Below are positions 19,843 to 31,062 of a stretch of 64,000 nucleotides of DNA, in pieces. Positions within the stretch are counted from its first letter, which is position 1; every line of letters starts with the position of its first letter. The notes beneath the pieces were generated by a model, which was given only the letters and a program-made list of their open reading frames with translations, made no database searches and was not told where the DNA came from. Both the position numbers and the translations under genes were made by a program. The stretch is from contig JAAROD010000058.1 of assembly GCA_012274445.1 (NCBI GenBank), positions 496,001 to 560,000 of the forward strand, in the 5' to 3' direction. Source of the stretch: Sclerotiophoma versabilis (taxonomy: Eukaryota > Ascomycota > Dothideomycetes > Pleosporales > Didymellaceae).

Positions 19843-21183
19843 CTAAGACCTGACAAAGACACTGTTGAGCTTGTTGAGGGCGCTGCTATCCGCTGCGGTG
19901 CTGTTCTTGGCCAGCCGCTCCGGAGCAAGATCACGAGGAAACCTCGGTGCAGTGTTTGGGCTGCGGCTGCCTGATCGAGACGAGCTTTGGTTGTCCTTGT
20001 CGGCGCCATTTGTGTTAAGAAGCGAAGTGAGTGTTGGAAGAGGGCGAGATGCTGCTGCGCTAGTGGTTTCCATACCATTCTGAGCAGGTGACTTGTCACC
20101 ATCAGGTGTTGGAGGCTTAGTGATGCCTACAGATGCAGCGGCACCGTTGATGGCAGGCAGTTGAGGGCCTGGCTCAGGGCCTGACGAGGCGGGAGCAGGA
20201 GGCGGGGGAGGCTGATGTTGTGCCAACTCGGCAGAAGATGGCGCACGTGCCGGAGGAGGACTGACCATGTACTGGCCCGCTTGAGCGGCGTGTGCGGCGT
20301 ATATGGGGTGGTGAGCGTACATTGGGTGGCCTGGCGGTGCGTGAGGGTGTCCGACAGCCTGAGGGGGGCGATCGAGAACGTGGCCTTGTGGGTGAGGCGG
20401 GATGTAGTATCCAGGCGGGGCGTAGAGAGGCTGGTAGAAGAAGCTAGGATGCCCGGCGCGGTACGAATGCATAGGAGGAGTGCCGGTTGGTGGTGTGGGC
20501 GGGTACATTGGGATCGCGTACATTGGGGCCACGGGCCCAGCGTGCGCGTGCGCGTACGGTGAGGCTGGTCCCATAGTGTAGGCAGCGGCAGCGTGAGGAG
20601 AGCCAGGCATGGGCCCACGGGTAACGGCAGGCGCCGCTTGAGCTTCGGCAACGGTCGACTCAGGGTACATGTTCTTAGGAGGTCTAATGTGTCGTAGTTG
20701 CGCGTCGTTGGTCGGCTGTGGGAGGTTGCTTGAGTTTGAGCGCGAGTAGTAGCTGATGAGGTGGAGGTGCTGGCCGCTGGAGGTTGTGATACTGAACGAC
20801 TGCTTCATGAGGCCGTCTGGCTTGTAGCGGTACCCGTCTGGGCCCTCACCATCCGAGTCGCCGGTCGCAGAGCCTTCAGGAGACTTGCCGCTCGCCCTCT
20901 TGACGAGCGGTGGTGTTGGTGCCGCGCCTCCTCGCTTGCCCTCCATTTCTCGGTATGTCAAGAAGCTGCCAGACACTCGGCTTGCGCTCCACGACTTGCC
21001 ATCTGTCCACCTCCTCATGCCGGCCTCGCGCTCGTCCCATACAAACACTGAGCCTGACTTGATCTGTTGACGCTCTTTCTCTGACAGACGACGCTGGACG
21101 CGTGGTAATATGCCAATGCGGCAGGCCTCGAACAGGATGATCGCATCGTTCGGCGTGCGAACGTGGCCGTGATATGTCTCCAT
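19843..21183 (-). CDS. WOPR-family master transcriptional regulator (Wor1/Ryp1/Sge1/Gti1 type)
   Basis: This intronless gene encodes 446 residues from the ATG at 21183, where the family-wide start METYHGHVRTPNDAIILFEA lies; an upstream in-frame ATG at 21255 adds 24 unconserved residues. The WOPRa half covers about residues 5-95 (FVWDEREAGMRRWTDGKSWS, then SRVSGSFLTYREME), and WOPRb follows a charged linker (YRYKPDGLMKQSFSITTSSG, HLHLISYYSRSN). The C-terminal 250 residues are Pro/Ala/His/Tyr-rich and disordered, as in Wor1 and Ryp1. WOPR proteins bind DNA and control white-opaque switching, the yeast-mycelium transition and, in plant pathogens, effector expression and conidiation. An unusually large gene-free region lies upstream. 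Confidence 0.95.
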   Translation of the reverse strand: METYHGHVRTPNDAIILFEACRIGILPRVQRRLSEKERQQIKSGSVFVWDEREAGMRRWTDGKSWSASRVSGSFLTYREMEGKRGGAAPTPPLVKRASGKSPEGSATGDSDGEGPDGYRYKPDGLMKQSFSITTSSGQHLHLISYYSRSNSSNLPQPTNDAQLRHIRPPKNMYPESTVAEAQAAPAVTRGPMPGSPHAAAAYTMGPASPYAHAHAGPVAPMYAIPMYPPTPPTGTPPMHSYRAGHPSFFYQPLYAPPGYYIPPHPQGHVLDRPPQAVGHPHAPPGHPMYAHHPIYAAHAAQAGQYMVSPPPARAPSSAELAQHQPPPPPAPASSGPEPGPQLPAINGAAASVGITKPPTPDGDKSPAQNGMETTSAAASRPLPTLTSLLNTNGADKDNQSSSRSGSRSPNTAPRFPRDLAPERLAKNSTAADSSALNKLNSVFVRS

Positions 21184-24100
21184 TGTGGATGTGATGTGTG
21201 GTGGTAGTGTTGAATGCAAGCTGCAGTTGAGAACAGCTGTTGAGGGGTTGAGCAAGAGCTAAACTTGCACTGGGCTCCTGAGGGGCTAAAGTTAACTTGA
21301 GTTGATACGAAATGGCTAGTCATGCAGCCGGTGTTCCGTTGAAAGATTGTGCGGTTTAGGCATGGAACATGAAGGTTGGTTGAAGCGCGGAAGCCAGGCC
21401 CTCTCCATGCCGGCAGGTGCCGGGCGGTGCTGAGAAGCACTGGAGGTGCGAATGAGGATTTTACACGACGAACCAATGTTCGCGATGCCTGCCTGGCGAC
21501 ACAACTGCAACACGCGGACGAAGGGAGGTGAAGATGTACAAGAGACACTTACTGTAGCACTCGCAACGGTGACAGGCTGGACAGTGAGTAGTTCTCTGCT
21601 TCTATGTGCAGCTGTGCGGCGACGACAAGGCTAGCCGGCGGTTGCGTGGAGCTTCGGTGACGTGAAACAGAGCCGCGGGTGAAACAAGATATCGACGTGA
21701 CAGACGTGCGCGGCAGTGGGCGCTCGATGGGTGCACGGGATGACCTATGTCTGGGCGGGCGAAGATGGGGAGCGAAAAAAGTCAGAAAAGCGTCGAAAAG
21801 CGCGGCGTGCAGTCTTCATGTACGCTTTGGGGCTGCAGCGCAGAGCGGAACCCGGTCCACCTGGAATGCCCTCAGGCCTTTCTCGGCGCTGGGGGTCATG
21901 TTCTTGATCGACGCCCAGGCGTGTAGTGGCGTTAGATAGCGAAATAAGGCCCCTCAAGCTGCCGGGACAAGCTTTATTTGGACGCCGTTGGCTACTAACT
22001 TGGGGCCGCACACCCCAGCAGTGCGACCCATGAGCGCGTACGTACGCCGCGTAGTCACCTTGTGCACCGTCACGCAGTCATGCCATGGCGAACGAACCCT
22101 TTCCCTCTCCGTCCGCTCCAGGAAGACACTGCCAGGCGGCAGCGATCTGTCCACATGCGCCCTAAAGGCTTGGATTGCTGGCGCCCAGTCCGCGATCCAA
22201 GCCCTAGTCTCTCTGCCAAGCTTTGTGTAGCCGGATAACTTTAAATGGCGCTACTCTACCTAAACCCAGTCTCTGGTCTTTAACACCAACAAGCCTTTTG
22301 TGGCTTGGCTGGCCCACTTCGACCCCGGTTCTGACACCTTCCAAGCCTTTGCGCGAGTCCGTCACTCCGTCTTGTGATCCTTGGCTGCCGCTCGCGTGTG
22401 GACCAGAACCGTTGGCTGCTTGAGACAATTTGCCCAGCACTTGGCCCAAGACGCCTCTGAGCTCCCCACTCCCTGCTGTGCCCCTCGCCGCCTTGGGAGG
22501 ACAAAGACTTCTGGGCAGCCGGCTCCGCTGAGCTGACTGCTGCGTCCGCATGGGGCAGTCTGTCGCAGTGCAGACGGCGGCCACACACAGCTCAGGAAGC
22601 TGACGAATGCCTGCTACGCCCGTCTGCTCGCTTCCCTGACCTCGTCCGCACAGGTGGTTAGGCGGCGAATACAGACCCGGGGGTTGCTGTCTACGTGGAA
22701 GATACCGTGCCTATCTGTCCCACCAACCAAGCACACCGTGCCTCCGCTCCTTGGACGATCCGCTCAGCTCCACTGTAACGTAATGGACCACCTGCTATTC
22801 CTTAGCATTCGCTCAGGCCCTCGGCTGGAGGCATAGATTAAGCTTGGTGCCTGTGGTTTAAGCTTACTGTGTGCCACGAGGTTCCCATTTGACCAAGCTG
22901 ACGGTGTGACAGGCTACAAGTCCGACGGTATTCCTGCATTCGGGCAAGACGTCTATTTCTTGTCCATTGTAAATTTTGTGTCTGGAAAATCCCTGAACCA
23001 TAGCCGTGACGGTCCGGTGGTGACCACATTAGAATCCTCGGTATGAGAAGTCAATATCGCCTGACGTTCAAGCGTCTTCGCATAGACTGGGCGTAGCAGC
23101 AGCAGACCATTGTGCGAGAAATCAGTAGAGCGTACTCGCCCGTCGTTCCTTTAGACTTACCGTATACTCGTTACACGCTGCCAAAGGCAGTATCGCTGAG
23201 AGCCACTATCAAGGTCGCTCGGCCAGGCGTGCTTTTCAGCTTGCCGCAGCGAGACAAAGGCCCGAGTTCCGCTTCATTGGCGCAGGTCACACTCAAGCCT
23301 GCCAAGTCGCAAACCACTTTTCGGTTTCTATGAGTGGCCAAGCTTCGTTTGACAACGGCCCCATCTTGCCATGAGGCCGCGTCAGCGCGATTGGGATTGC
23401 CCAGCATTTCGAGTCTTGACCAGATGCCGCATACCGGCACTTTTGCAAACAACTATGGCATCATCCGGATCACAGGTGCCTTGTTGTTCTTATGTTGTGT
23501 GTCGTCAGCGCTCTGCACATTTTGAAATTTGACCGTAGGCTTGGATATTCTCCAGCAATACGAAGTAACACCAACACTAGCATAAGCACAGGACGGCTGG
23601 TAGTGTTCAGCCGATGTCGCTTCCGCTTGCGATGGCAGATAAGGTTGGAACAGATTATGAGTTTAAGCTTAACTGCTCAACCCCGGATTGGCCGGCAGCA
23701 AGCCACTCCGATCAATACCTTAAAGCGAGCGCACGCACGACCGCCACAAGATTGTCTGATCAGCCCACAATAATGCACCATCGCAGTCGGTCGCCTCAAA
23801 ATGACAACGTAGCCGAGATATGAAGAAGCAAGTGCCTTGTTATCGCTGTCGAGTTTTTCGCAGCTTCGCACTTGTTGCCCATGTTTGCAAGCCCTCAAAT
23901 CGAACGAATGGGGCAGGTTGGAGGCGCAGTGCACAAGACCTTGAGGACGACCGTCGAGACGGGCCTGGAGCTGCGCCAGCGGAATGTCGTACCGCGGCTC
24001 AATTGCTTTGATGGCTTTCAACCCATGATCGGTGAGTGGACGGATTCCAGGGAGAAATTAAGGTAGGCCAAGCAATCGTGCTTGCTCGATAGCGCCCGAT

Positions 24101-25434
24101 TGATCCCAATCTTCCAACCACGACCCGCAGCACCCTCGCAGGACAATAGAAGGGATGCGCCTCAGATGCACTTGCTGCAGCTTTGTGACAGTTATCGACA
24201 CGGCTCGGGCGTGTCTCCGGCTTTGCAAAGCAGATCAAGACGTCTTCCGATCCTTGTTACCGTGTCCTCTGCGCCACCTATGCCAGCTTTCATTTACATG
24301 AAGGTCCTCAGGACAAGGCCAGAAAGTGCTGACATTGGAAGCGAGCACCCATGCCCAGCAATCCCGCAGGTGTTATCTTGGCCCACTCCCAAGACGGCTC
24401 AATGTTCTGCTCGCCTCAACTGCCATCTCAGCACTCTGCCCACAATAGTTGCACGGCCATTAATGCTAGAAGGCTCCGCAATTGCGGCATTACGGCATTA
24501 CGGCAACACGGCAAGACCGGATCTGAATACAGCGTGTCTTAACACTTTGAACACGAAGGATGCGAACATGAAGCGAGACGAGTTGGAAATACTTCTTCGC
24601 CCTAGCCTCTTCCTCTTTCCAAGCTTGGCTTCAAGCATCACGGTTTTCCAATAGTCGGAAGGCGTATCAGGCAATGTCGATGCGGTGCAGATGACCCAGA
24701 TTAATCTTTACATGGCAAGAATCCTTTCTCCCATCCATCTGCAGATAGCAACATAAGCAACACACCCATCTTCTTCTTCGGCCTACCGAACAAGCATTGC
24801 TTGCGCCCGCACCCCAGGATCTGGTTCTACTCGTCTCCTGCATCTGCATCGCGATTCAGCATTTTGTCCACGAACCACATCTCTCGCGATGCAACCCGAC
24901 AATGCATGGAGGAGTGTGTGGCTGAATCCGTACTCTTGGCTCAAGCCCACGTGCATCAGGTACGCCGCTCGATGAGCAAAGCAACACTTTCCTCCCTGAC
25001 ACACTGGGTGTCAAAATTTTTTGCCTCTAATTACCAAGACTTTCCTCGGAGATCACGGTATGCTAGTGTCATTTGTACTGGAAGACTTCCTGTTTAGGCA
25101 GGTGATACCACCAATATCTGCGGCGCAGAGTTTTTACTTGTGCGGTTACACGCGCATATATTGGGACGCAGACAAGAAACTATGTTGGCGACTAGAGAGA
25201 AAGGATGGCGAGGGCGTGATGTGGATCTCAGCTATCTACCACCTTCCCACAAGGTAAGTTTCGCATGCAATATGTGTTTCGCCAAGGAATATAAGAGCTT
25301 GCAAAGCGTTGCGGCGTAACACGGTTGTTCCCGCAAGCTTTGCAGCGTATAGAATCCTTCTGGAATTGTTGCACCTTCTTTGATAGATATGGCTTACAAG
25401 CTACGGTGACATATTGCTTCTTGCATAGACAAGC
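21184..25434. other. 4.25 kb gene-free region upstream of the WOPR gene
   Basis: No ORF here shows family-like sequence. The region spans the whole interval from the WOPR start to the stop of the FAD monooxygenase gene, so it contains the WOPR promoter and probably a long 5' UTR. Base composition shifts along it, being GC-rich around 22.2-22.7 kb. Candidates are an extended promoter, a long non-coding transcript or relics too decayed to recognise. Confidence 0.6.
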
Positions 25435-26691
25435 TTAAAGCACTCGATCGAGACATTCATACTGCGGCAACTTAAACCCGTCATCGTTCTGCTCCGTGGT
25501 CTTGTCTCCTCCTGTCAACTTGACAATCCATGGCAAAGTTGCTGCCCTAGCCAATGTCGATATCGCCGTCTGGAGCAGCCATCTCTTCCAAGCCGTAGCC
25601 GGATGAGCGACGCCCGGCACAATGCTAGGAATCTCTTGCGTCCGCTCAACGAAAGGACGGAACGCTTGCTCGTACGTTTCCAATGCCGTCCTTGGATGCT
25701 CACCGACCTGCAGCTTTGCCAGCTCTCCAGCCAGCAAATAGCCTCCCAGAAGCGCCAGACTAGTCCCCATACCCGTGAGCGGCGTGGGCGCAAACGCAGT
25801 ATCTCCCAGACAAATAACGCGGTTCTTACTCCACTTGGCCATCTTGATCTGCTGAATAGCCTGGAAGTAAAAATCAGGGGCCTCACTCATCGCGTCGAGA
25901 AGTCTCTTCGCCTGCCATCCTGCGTCCGCAAAGTCATCCCTCACTAGCTCTTCCTGCTTTTTCCGCCCTGCTCGCGAGGCGTTCTGCCACGCTGACTTCT
26001 GGTTCTCGTTGCGCGGCATGATGGTGAGCATGGCTCTGGTCGTGCCGTGTGGATCCGGGCGGAGAGTGATGATGCGTGATTGCAAGCCGAAGTATACGTT
26101 CCACCAGTCATTGTCTTCCTCCAGCCTTGGGACGGTGAAGTAGACAGCATACATGCCTTTGTCCACTGCTGTGACAGACTCAGATGGGAAACACTGTTTT
26201 CGTGTCTTTGACCATTGGCCGTCTGCTGCGATTAGGAGATCATATTCTTGCACGGCGCCATTGCTGAGCTCGACTTTTACGCTTGTGTCGTTGTTAACAA
26301 GGACTTTCTGGATCGTTGTGCCAAAGATGTACTCGACATTTGGTTGCACTCGTGCCGCTTCCCAGAGTATCTTCGCCAGATCTCCTCTGAGGATCTCAAA
26401 CTCAGACGTAAAGCTTGTGATGGAGCCTTCCTTGACGGGGAATGGCGCGAACGGTCGACCATTGGAGTCGATAAGCTGCGTGCCTTTTTCTTTCGTGTGG
26501 TAGCGCTTGACTTCGTCAAACAGACCCATCTTCCTAACGACTTTCACAGCGCTGCCGGTGATGTCCACATTCTGCCCGTGAGGCAGCAGGGCCGGCGCCT
26601 TCTCGACGATGGTGATGCGTGCTCCAGTTCTGGCGAGGAAGTACGCAAGTGTTGAGCCAGCGATGCCTGCTCCAGAGATAAGGACGCGCAT
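25435..26691 (-). CDS. FAD-dependent monooxygenase (PHBH-like)
   Basis: The ATG at 26691 begins MRVLISGAGIAGSTLAYFLA, the GxGxxG dinucleotide-binding fold; an in-frame ATG at 26724 would only add 11 unconserved residues ahead of it. The 418-residue product shows EILRGDLAKILWEAA, the DG motif in LLIAADGQWSKTRKQCF and the second FAD motif in RVICLGDTAFAPTPLTGMGT. These define the PF01494 aromatic-ring hydroxylase and epoxidase family. Members hydroxylate phenolic substrates with NAD(P)H and O2 and are frequent in secondary metabolism and catabolism of aromatics. No other biosynthetic gene is adjacent, so a cluster is not supported. The substrate is unknown. The gene is intronless. Confidence 0.92.
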   Translation of the reverse strand: MRVLISGAGIAGSTLAYFLARTGARITIVEKAPALLPHGQNVDITGSAVKVVRKMGLFDEVKRYHTKEKGTQLIDSNGRPFAPFPVKEGSITSFTSEFEILRGDLAKILWEAARVQPNVEYIFGTTIQKVLVNNDTSVKVELSNGAVQEYDLLIAADGQWSKTRKQCFPSESVTAVDKGMYAVYFTVPRLEEDNDWWNVYFGLQSRIITLRPDPHGTTRAMLTIMPRNENQKSAWQNASRAGRKKQEELVRDDFADAGWQAKRLLDAMSEAPDFYFQAIQQIKMAKWSKNRVICLGDTAFAPTPLTGMGTSLALLGGYLLAGELAKLQVGEHPRTALETYEQAFRPFVERTQEIPSIVPGVAHPATAWKRWLLQTAISTLARAATLPWIVKLTGGDKTTEQNDDGFKLPQYECLDRVL

Positions 26692-27530
26692 GATGTATGG
26701 CTCAAGCTTGTAGCGAAGTTGCAAGGGAAAGGCAAGACTCGTAGTGGGTATCGGTGTAGTGAGTACCCCTTGGGTCGATGCAGTCTTTGTCTGCTTTCTG
26801 CCCTCTGATATACATGAGTATGGTTCGGGGTCTATCAGTTGCTCGGGTCCGTCTAGACGGTCCAGCCCGAGAATGTTTGGGGGCCTTGCAGGGACAGGCA
26901 GCCACCGAACGATTGGTGCTGGTTCACGATTCCCGGCGCGAACATGAGCTAGTTGTGGTCAAGGCTGTCACTACGCAAGGCTTGAGGAGCTCTTGATGAG
27001 CTTGGTTGACATGCAGCCAATGACATTGGGCCAACCTCCGGAGCTACGGCCCACTGATCGCCGTGTCTGGCGCCGGCTGTGAATTGAACATGAGGTTCTG
27101 ACATGGTGCTGGGTTTGGACTTGCATTCGAGGCCTCTTTACGTCAACTTTGACCGTCGATTTGTTGTCTTCACGCAACTAGTCTCGCCATGTAGGACGTC
27201 GCTGAGACGGCGATGGAAGGATCAGGCATCGTCTCTGGTAGCTCTGGCGCGGCACAAATGGATGTAAATCGAGTTGGGATATCACGATACAGGCGGCATC
27301 ATCAGCTGGGCGGGCCTCGAAGATGGTGATGCATGGAGCCGTGGGCGGGCGGAGGCTTCCACGGTCGAAGTGCCCCGCACCTGGGGCTGTCGACGCTGTC
27401 GACCCTTCAAACAGGAGCGGTGACGAAGTGCCCCACATCCCAAGCAACAGCTCAAGCAGCTCCAACCATCGTCTGCCTCCTTCAACTGCCTCTCCTTTCG
27501 CATTGCTTTGAGCGTTCCCTTGTTCACAAC
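26692..27530. other. Divergent intergenic region
   Basis: About 0.84 kb lies between the starts of the FAD monooxygenase and Aip1 genes; no gene is seen. The last 120 bp before the Aip1 ATG are CT/CA-rich, as expected for a leader of a well-expressed gene. Confidence 0.5.
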
Positions 27531-29549
27531 ATGTCCCTCGTAGCTGGTAGGACTTGCATGCCTCCAAGGTGCGCGCATCGCTGACAGAGACAGACGCCAT
27601 CTGGGCTGCTTCGCCCACCACCACGCGTGGGCAGCCCACGCCTCTCTCCTCTGACCCCAAGGGAGAGCGGATAGCCTACGCTGTAAGCTGCCCACCCGCC
27701 CTGCCCTTGTGCGAGCCCAGAGAGGCTGAGTGAAGTGCTCCAGTCAGGCAAATCCGTCTTCCTGCGCTCCATCGACGACCCCTCGGTGAGCACGCAATAC
27801 ACGCAGCACACCGCCCAGACCACGGTTGCCCGTTTCTCGCCCTCCGGCTTCTATGTCGCCAGTGGAGACGTGTCTGGGGCTGTGAAGGTGTGGGACTGCG
27901 CCGGCGAGGGCGCTACAAAAGGTGCGTTGCTGCAACGGTGGACAGGTGGAGGCACAGAAGGGAACATCGGCCACCGCCGGCGACGGGAGTGAAGCTGACG
28001 AGGCACAGGCGACTACCACATCATCGCTGGGCGGATCAACGACATTGCGTGGGATGGCGACTCGCAGCGAATCATTGCCGTCGGTGACGGCAAGGAGCGG
28101 TTTGGGCACTGCATCACGGCCGACAGCGGCAACAGCGTGGGAGAGATCTCAGGACACTCGCAGCAGATCAATAGCGTCTCAATCCGTCAGCAACGACCGC
28201 TGCGCGCTGTGACCGGATCAGACGACAGCAGCCTCGTCTTCTACCACGGTGCGCCCTTCAAGTTTAACACCAGCCTGAGAGAGCAACACAACCGCTTCGT
28301 GTTCGGCACTGCTTTCTCACCAGACGGCTCGCTCTTCGCTAGTGTGGGCGCTGACAAGCGCATCTGGCTATACGATGGCAAGACCGGTGAGCCCAAGGGC
28401 CAGATTGGGGAGGGCGTGCACACCGGTAGCATTTTCGGCATCTCCTGGGCAAAGGACTCGAACAAGTTCGTTACTGCCAGCGCAGACCAGACTGTCCGAA
28501 TCTGGGACCCTGAAGCAGGCAAGAACATCCAGACCTGGAGAATGGGCGAGGAAGGAGTTGTCAGCATCCCCGACCAGCAAGTCGGTGTAGTCTGGCCCAC
28601 CGGCCGCAGTGATGGTTTGATAGTCAGTGTGGATCTGGAAGGAAACCTCAACTACCTGGTAGATGGGAGCCCCAAGCCTACCAAGGTCGTGCGCGGACAT
28701 CAGAAGAACATCACGTCTGCCGGCATCTCTGGTTCGACGTTCGCCACTGGTAGCTACGACGGCCGCGTCCTCGCTTGGGACGTCTCCGCAGGCCTTGCTG
28801 ACAAGGTCGAGGGAGCCTCACATTCCAACTACGTCGCAGGCATCACTGCTGCCGATTCCAAGAGCCAGGCTGAGTTCCATACTGTAGGCTGGGATGACAC
28901 TCTGAGGTCCATTTCCGTTCCCGATAAGATCTTCACCGGTGAGGCGAGCTCGCTTGGGTTCCAGCCTAAGGGTATAGCTTCCACGGGAGACGTTACGCTG
29001 GTCGCTTCGGCTGATTCGATAGCCGTTTACTCCAAGGGCTCCAAGGTTAGCTCATTGTCAGTCAAGTACGGTGCCACCTCTATCGCCGCACATGGGTCCA
29101 CTGTTGCAGTTGGTGGGGATGACAAGCTCGTTCACATCTACACTCTGTCCGGTACCGAACTCAAAGAAACCGACATGGAGCTCCGCCGCGCTACGGCCGC
29201 CATCTCAGCCGTTGCCTTCTCTCCGTCCGGATCTAAACTTGCGTTTGGTGCTAGTAACGGCAAGATCTACGCATATGAGGCTGGCGGAGACTGGAAGATC
29301 ATTACAGACCGATGGAGTGCGCACACCGCACGTATTACATGCCTAGCCTGGGACGACAGCGAAAAGTATGCCGCAAGTGGAAGTCTGGACACAAATGTCA
29401 TGGTTTGGAGTGTCGAGGACCCCGGCAAGCGAATCAAGGCACTGAACGCCCACAAGGATGGTGTCACCGGCGTGGCTTGGGAAAAGGCAACAAAGGTCCT
29501 CAGTGCAGGTGGTGACGCTAGCATTAAGCTGTGGACTGTCCAGGCTTGA
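27531..29549 (+). CDS. aip1: Actin-interacting protein 1, WD40 repeats
   Basis: Exons 27531-27546, 27594-27682, 27744-27921 and 28009-29549 give about 605 residues, the usual Aip1 length. The first exon holds five codons (MSLVA) and splices to DAIWAASPTTTRGQP, the conserved start of fungal Aip1; the acceptor at 27593 is preferred over an in-frame one at 27587 because the intron would otherwise be 41 nt with the branch too close. WD units are visible throughout, for example FVFGTAFSPDGSLFASVGAD, FGISWAKDSNKFVTASADQT, ITCLAWDDSEKYAASGSLD and GVTGVAWEKATKVLSAGGDA. Aip1 has two seven-bladed propellers and works with cofilin to disassemble actin filaments in cortical patches. Codon use is biased to C-ending codons, fitting high expression. 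Confidence 0.95.
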
Positions 29550-30307
29550 GCACTGTAAATGACTGAGCGTTTTTGCGATAGCATAGCATCTGGATTGAAT
29601 AGTTCGCCCAATACGCCTGATGCGTTCACCGTGCGTCTGAAGTGGTCACGGAGCCCGCCGAGCAGTTGGAAAGAGTACCACGGCGCGCCAGTCTTGCGTC
29701 AGACCGGCGGCTCTTAAAAGCACTCAAATGTGAGGCCAAAAACGATAGGATGTGAGTTCCTCCTCGCAGTCGCATGCACTTGCCGTTTCTCGTGGCAGCC
29801 CCGGCCGTAGGACCTGCCTAGCGTGTCCTGTTGTCCATCATCCACCGACACCACTTCCGGAGCACCTCCACAATCTTTCCATCTAGTATCAGCGCTAGTT
29901 GTGATAGGTTCATATACGCAACGTCTGGAGACTCGATCCTTCCCCCTGCACACATGTTGCGTTATGCAGGTCTCCAGCGCTTTGTTCCGCGTTTCGTGGC
30001 TTGCGTGCTGCAGTATGTTGCCTTCTTTGCCTTGCCGCACACAGTCCGCCTACTGCACGATCAACAACGCATCGCGGCTGAAGCTGCCGCCAAGAGAGGT
30101 TGTCCTTCAATCACGGCGGTTGCCCTGTTTGAGCCTTGAAGGTATATGGCTGCCTCGTCTCACCAAAATCGTGTGGCCTCTTTCCTTTGACCTCTTGCTT
30201 CTTCCTGCGCCAGTAAAGCTTTGCTCTAATCTGAGCTATTCGTTCTTCGTTCTAGCTGCACATTACTTACTGATCATCTTTCTTGTCTCCTTAACCCGAA
30301 CCAACTG
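29550..30307. other. Intergenic region
   Basis: The 3' UTR of aip1 and the promoter of the next plus-strand gene. No gene is seen. The last 130 bp before the ATG at 30308 are strongly pyrimidine-rich, typical of a fungal core promoter. Confidence 0.5.
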
Positions 30308-31062
30308 ATGGACGATCTATCGTACAACAATAGTCAGCTCACCGGTTATGGCTTTCCAGCCAGTGAAGGAGGCCTCAGGAACAACATTTCATATCCTAAC
30401 GACAGCAATGCCTGTACGCAACGAAGTCCTACGGACCAAGATACATTCTCTCCGATAACCGAACCACGTCATGATTCAGTATACTCGTTGCCGCTGTCGC
30501 AGTCACCACGGTTCCCAACTCTGCAGCGGCACAAGGCTGAGTTTCAGCCTGATGCAATTGGACTGACCCCGCATTTCAACACTGCATATTCACACCAGTC
30601 AGTAGACATGTCTCGCGACACCTCGCATGCATCTTACCAATCCTCCATATCTTCCGGTCAGCAGTACAGTGGTAGTCAGCAAATTCAATCGTACCGCAAC
30701 GAAGATTCGCTAAACAGCACCGATATGAGACGCACGGTGTCAATGTACACGGATGTAGCGGCCACGCAGGATCAACACCTCCGAGCTCATCCTCTTCAGC
30801 ATCAGGTGTACATGGATCAATTCAATCCCAATCTGATCAACGTGTACCCGTCAGCCTTCTCGACCATGCCTCAGGATACCGCGCACAACGCACGATTGGA
30901 CAACCCGGTCATCAACTATCGCTCGAATGATACAACCGACATTAGCTTTTTGGATTTTGCAATTGGGGTTTATGGTTCTGGGTAAGTACAGCCCTAATCA
31001 CTCAAACAACGTTACATCACTTAAGTAGTGCTCCTTGCCAATGGAGCTGCCGCTGGCCATAA
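30308..31062 (+). CDS. Hypothetical Ser/Gln/Asn/Tyr-rich protein
   Basis: From the ATG at 30308 a frame of 225 codons encodes a low-complexity protein beginning MDDLSYNNSQLTGYGFPASE, rich in Ser, Gln, Asn, Tyr and Asp, with SYQSSISSGQQYSGSQQIQS. It ends in a more ordered piece, TDISFLDFAIGVYGSG. A good donor (GGTAAGT at 30981-30987) lies right at the end; splicing to the acceptor at 31028 adds 11 residues and stops at 31062, giving 235 residues. Composition resembles the disordered N-terminal regions of fungal transcription factors, but no DNA-binding domain is visible in frame. A separate open frame just downstream (about 31031-31190) contains FTCPSGLDLRICSCQF, which could belong to an unrecognised last exon. 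No function is assigned. Confidence 0.55.

Noticed and set aside
20127..20651. 174-codon minus ORF within the WOPR gene
   Set aside because: Shifted-frame shadow over the proline-rich C-terminal coding part.
21679..24654. Several 80-190 codon ORFs upstream of the WOPR gene
   Set aside because: Mutually overlapping on both strands, random-like composition and no splice-linked continuation.
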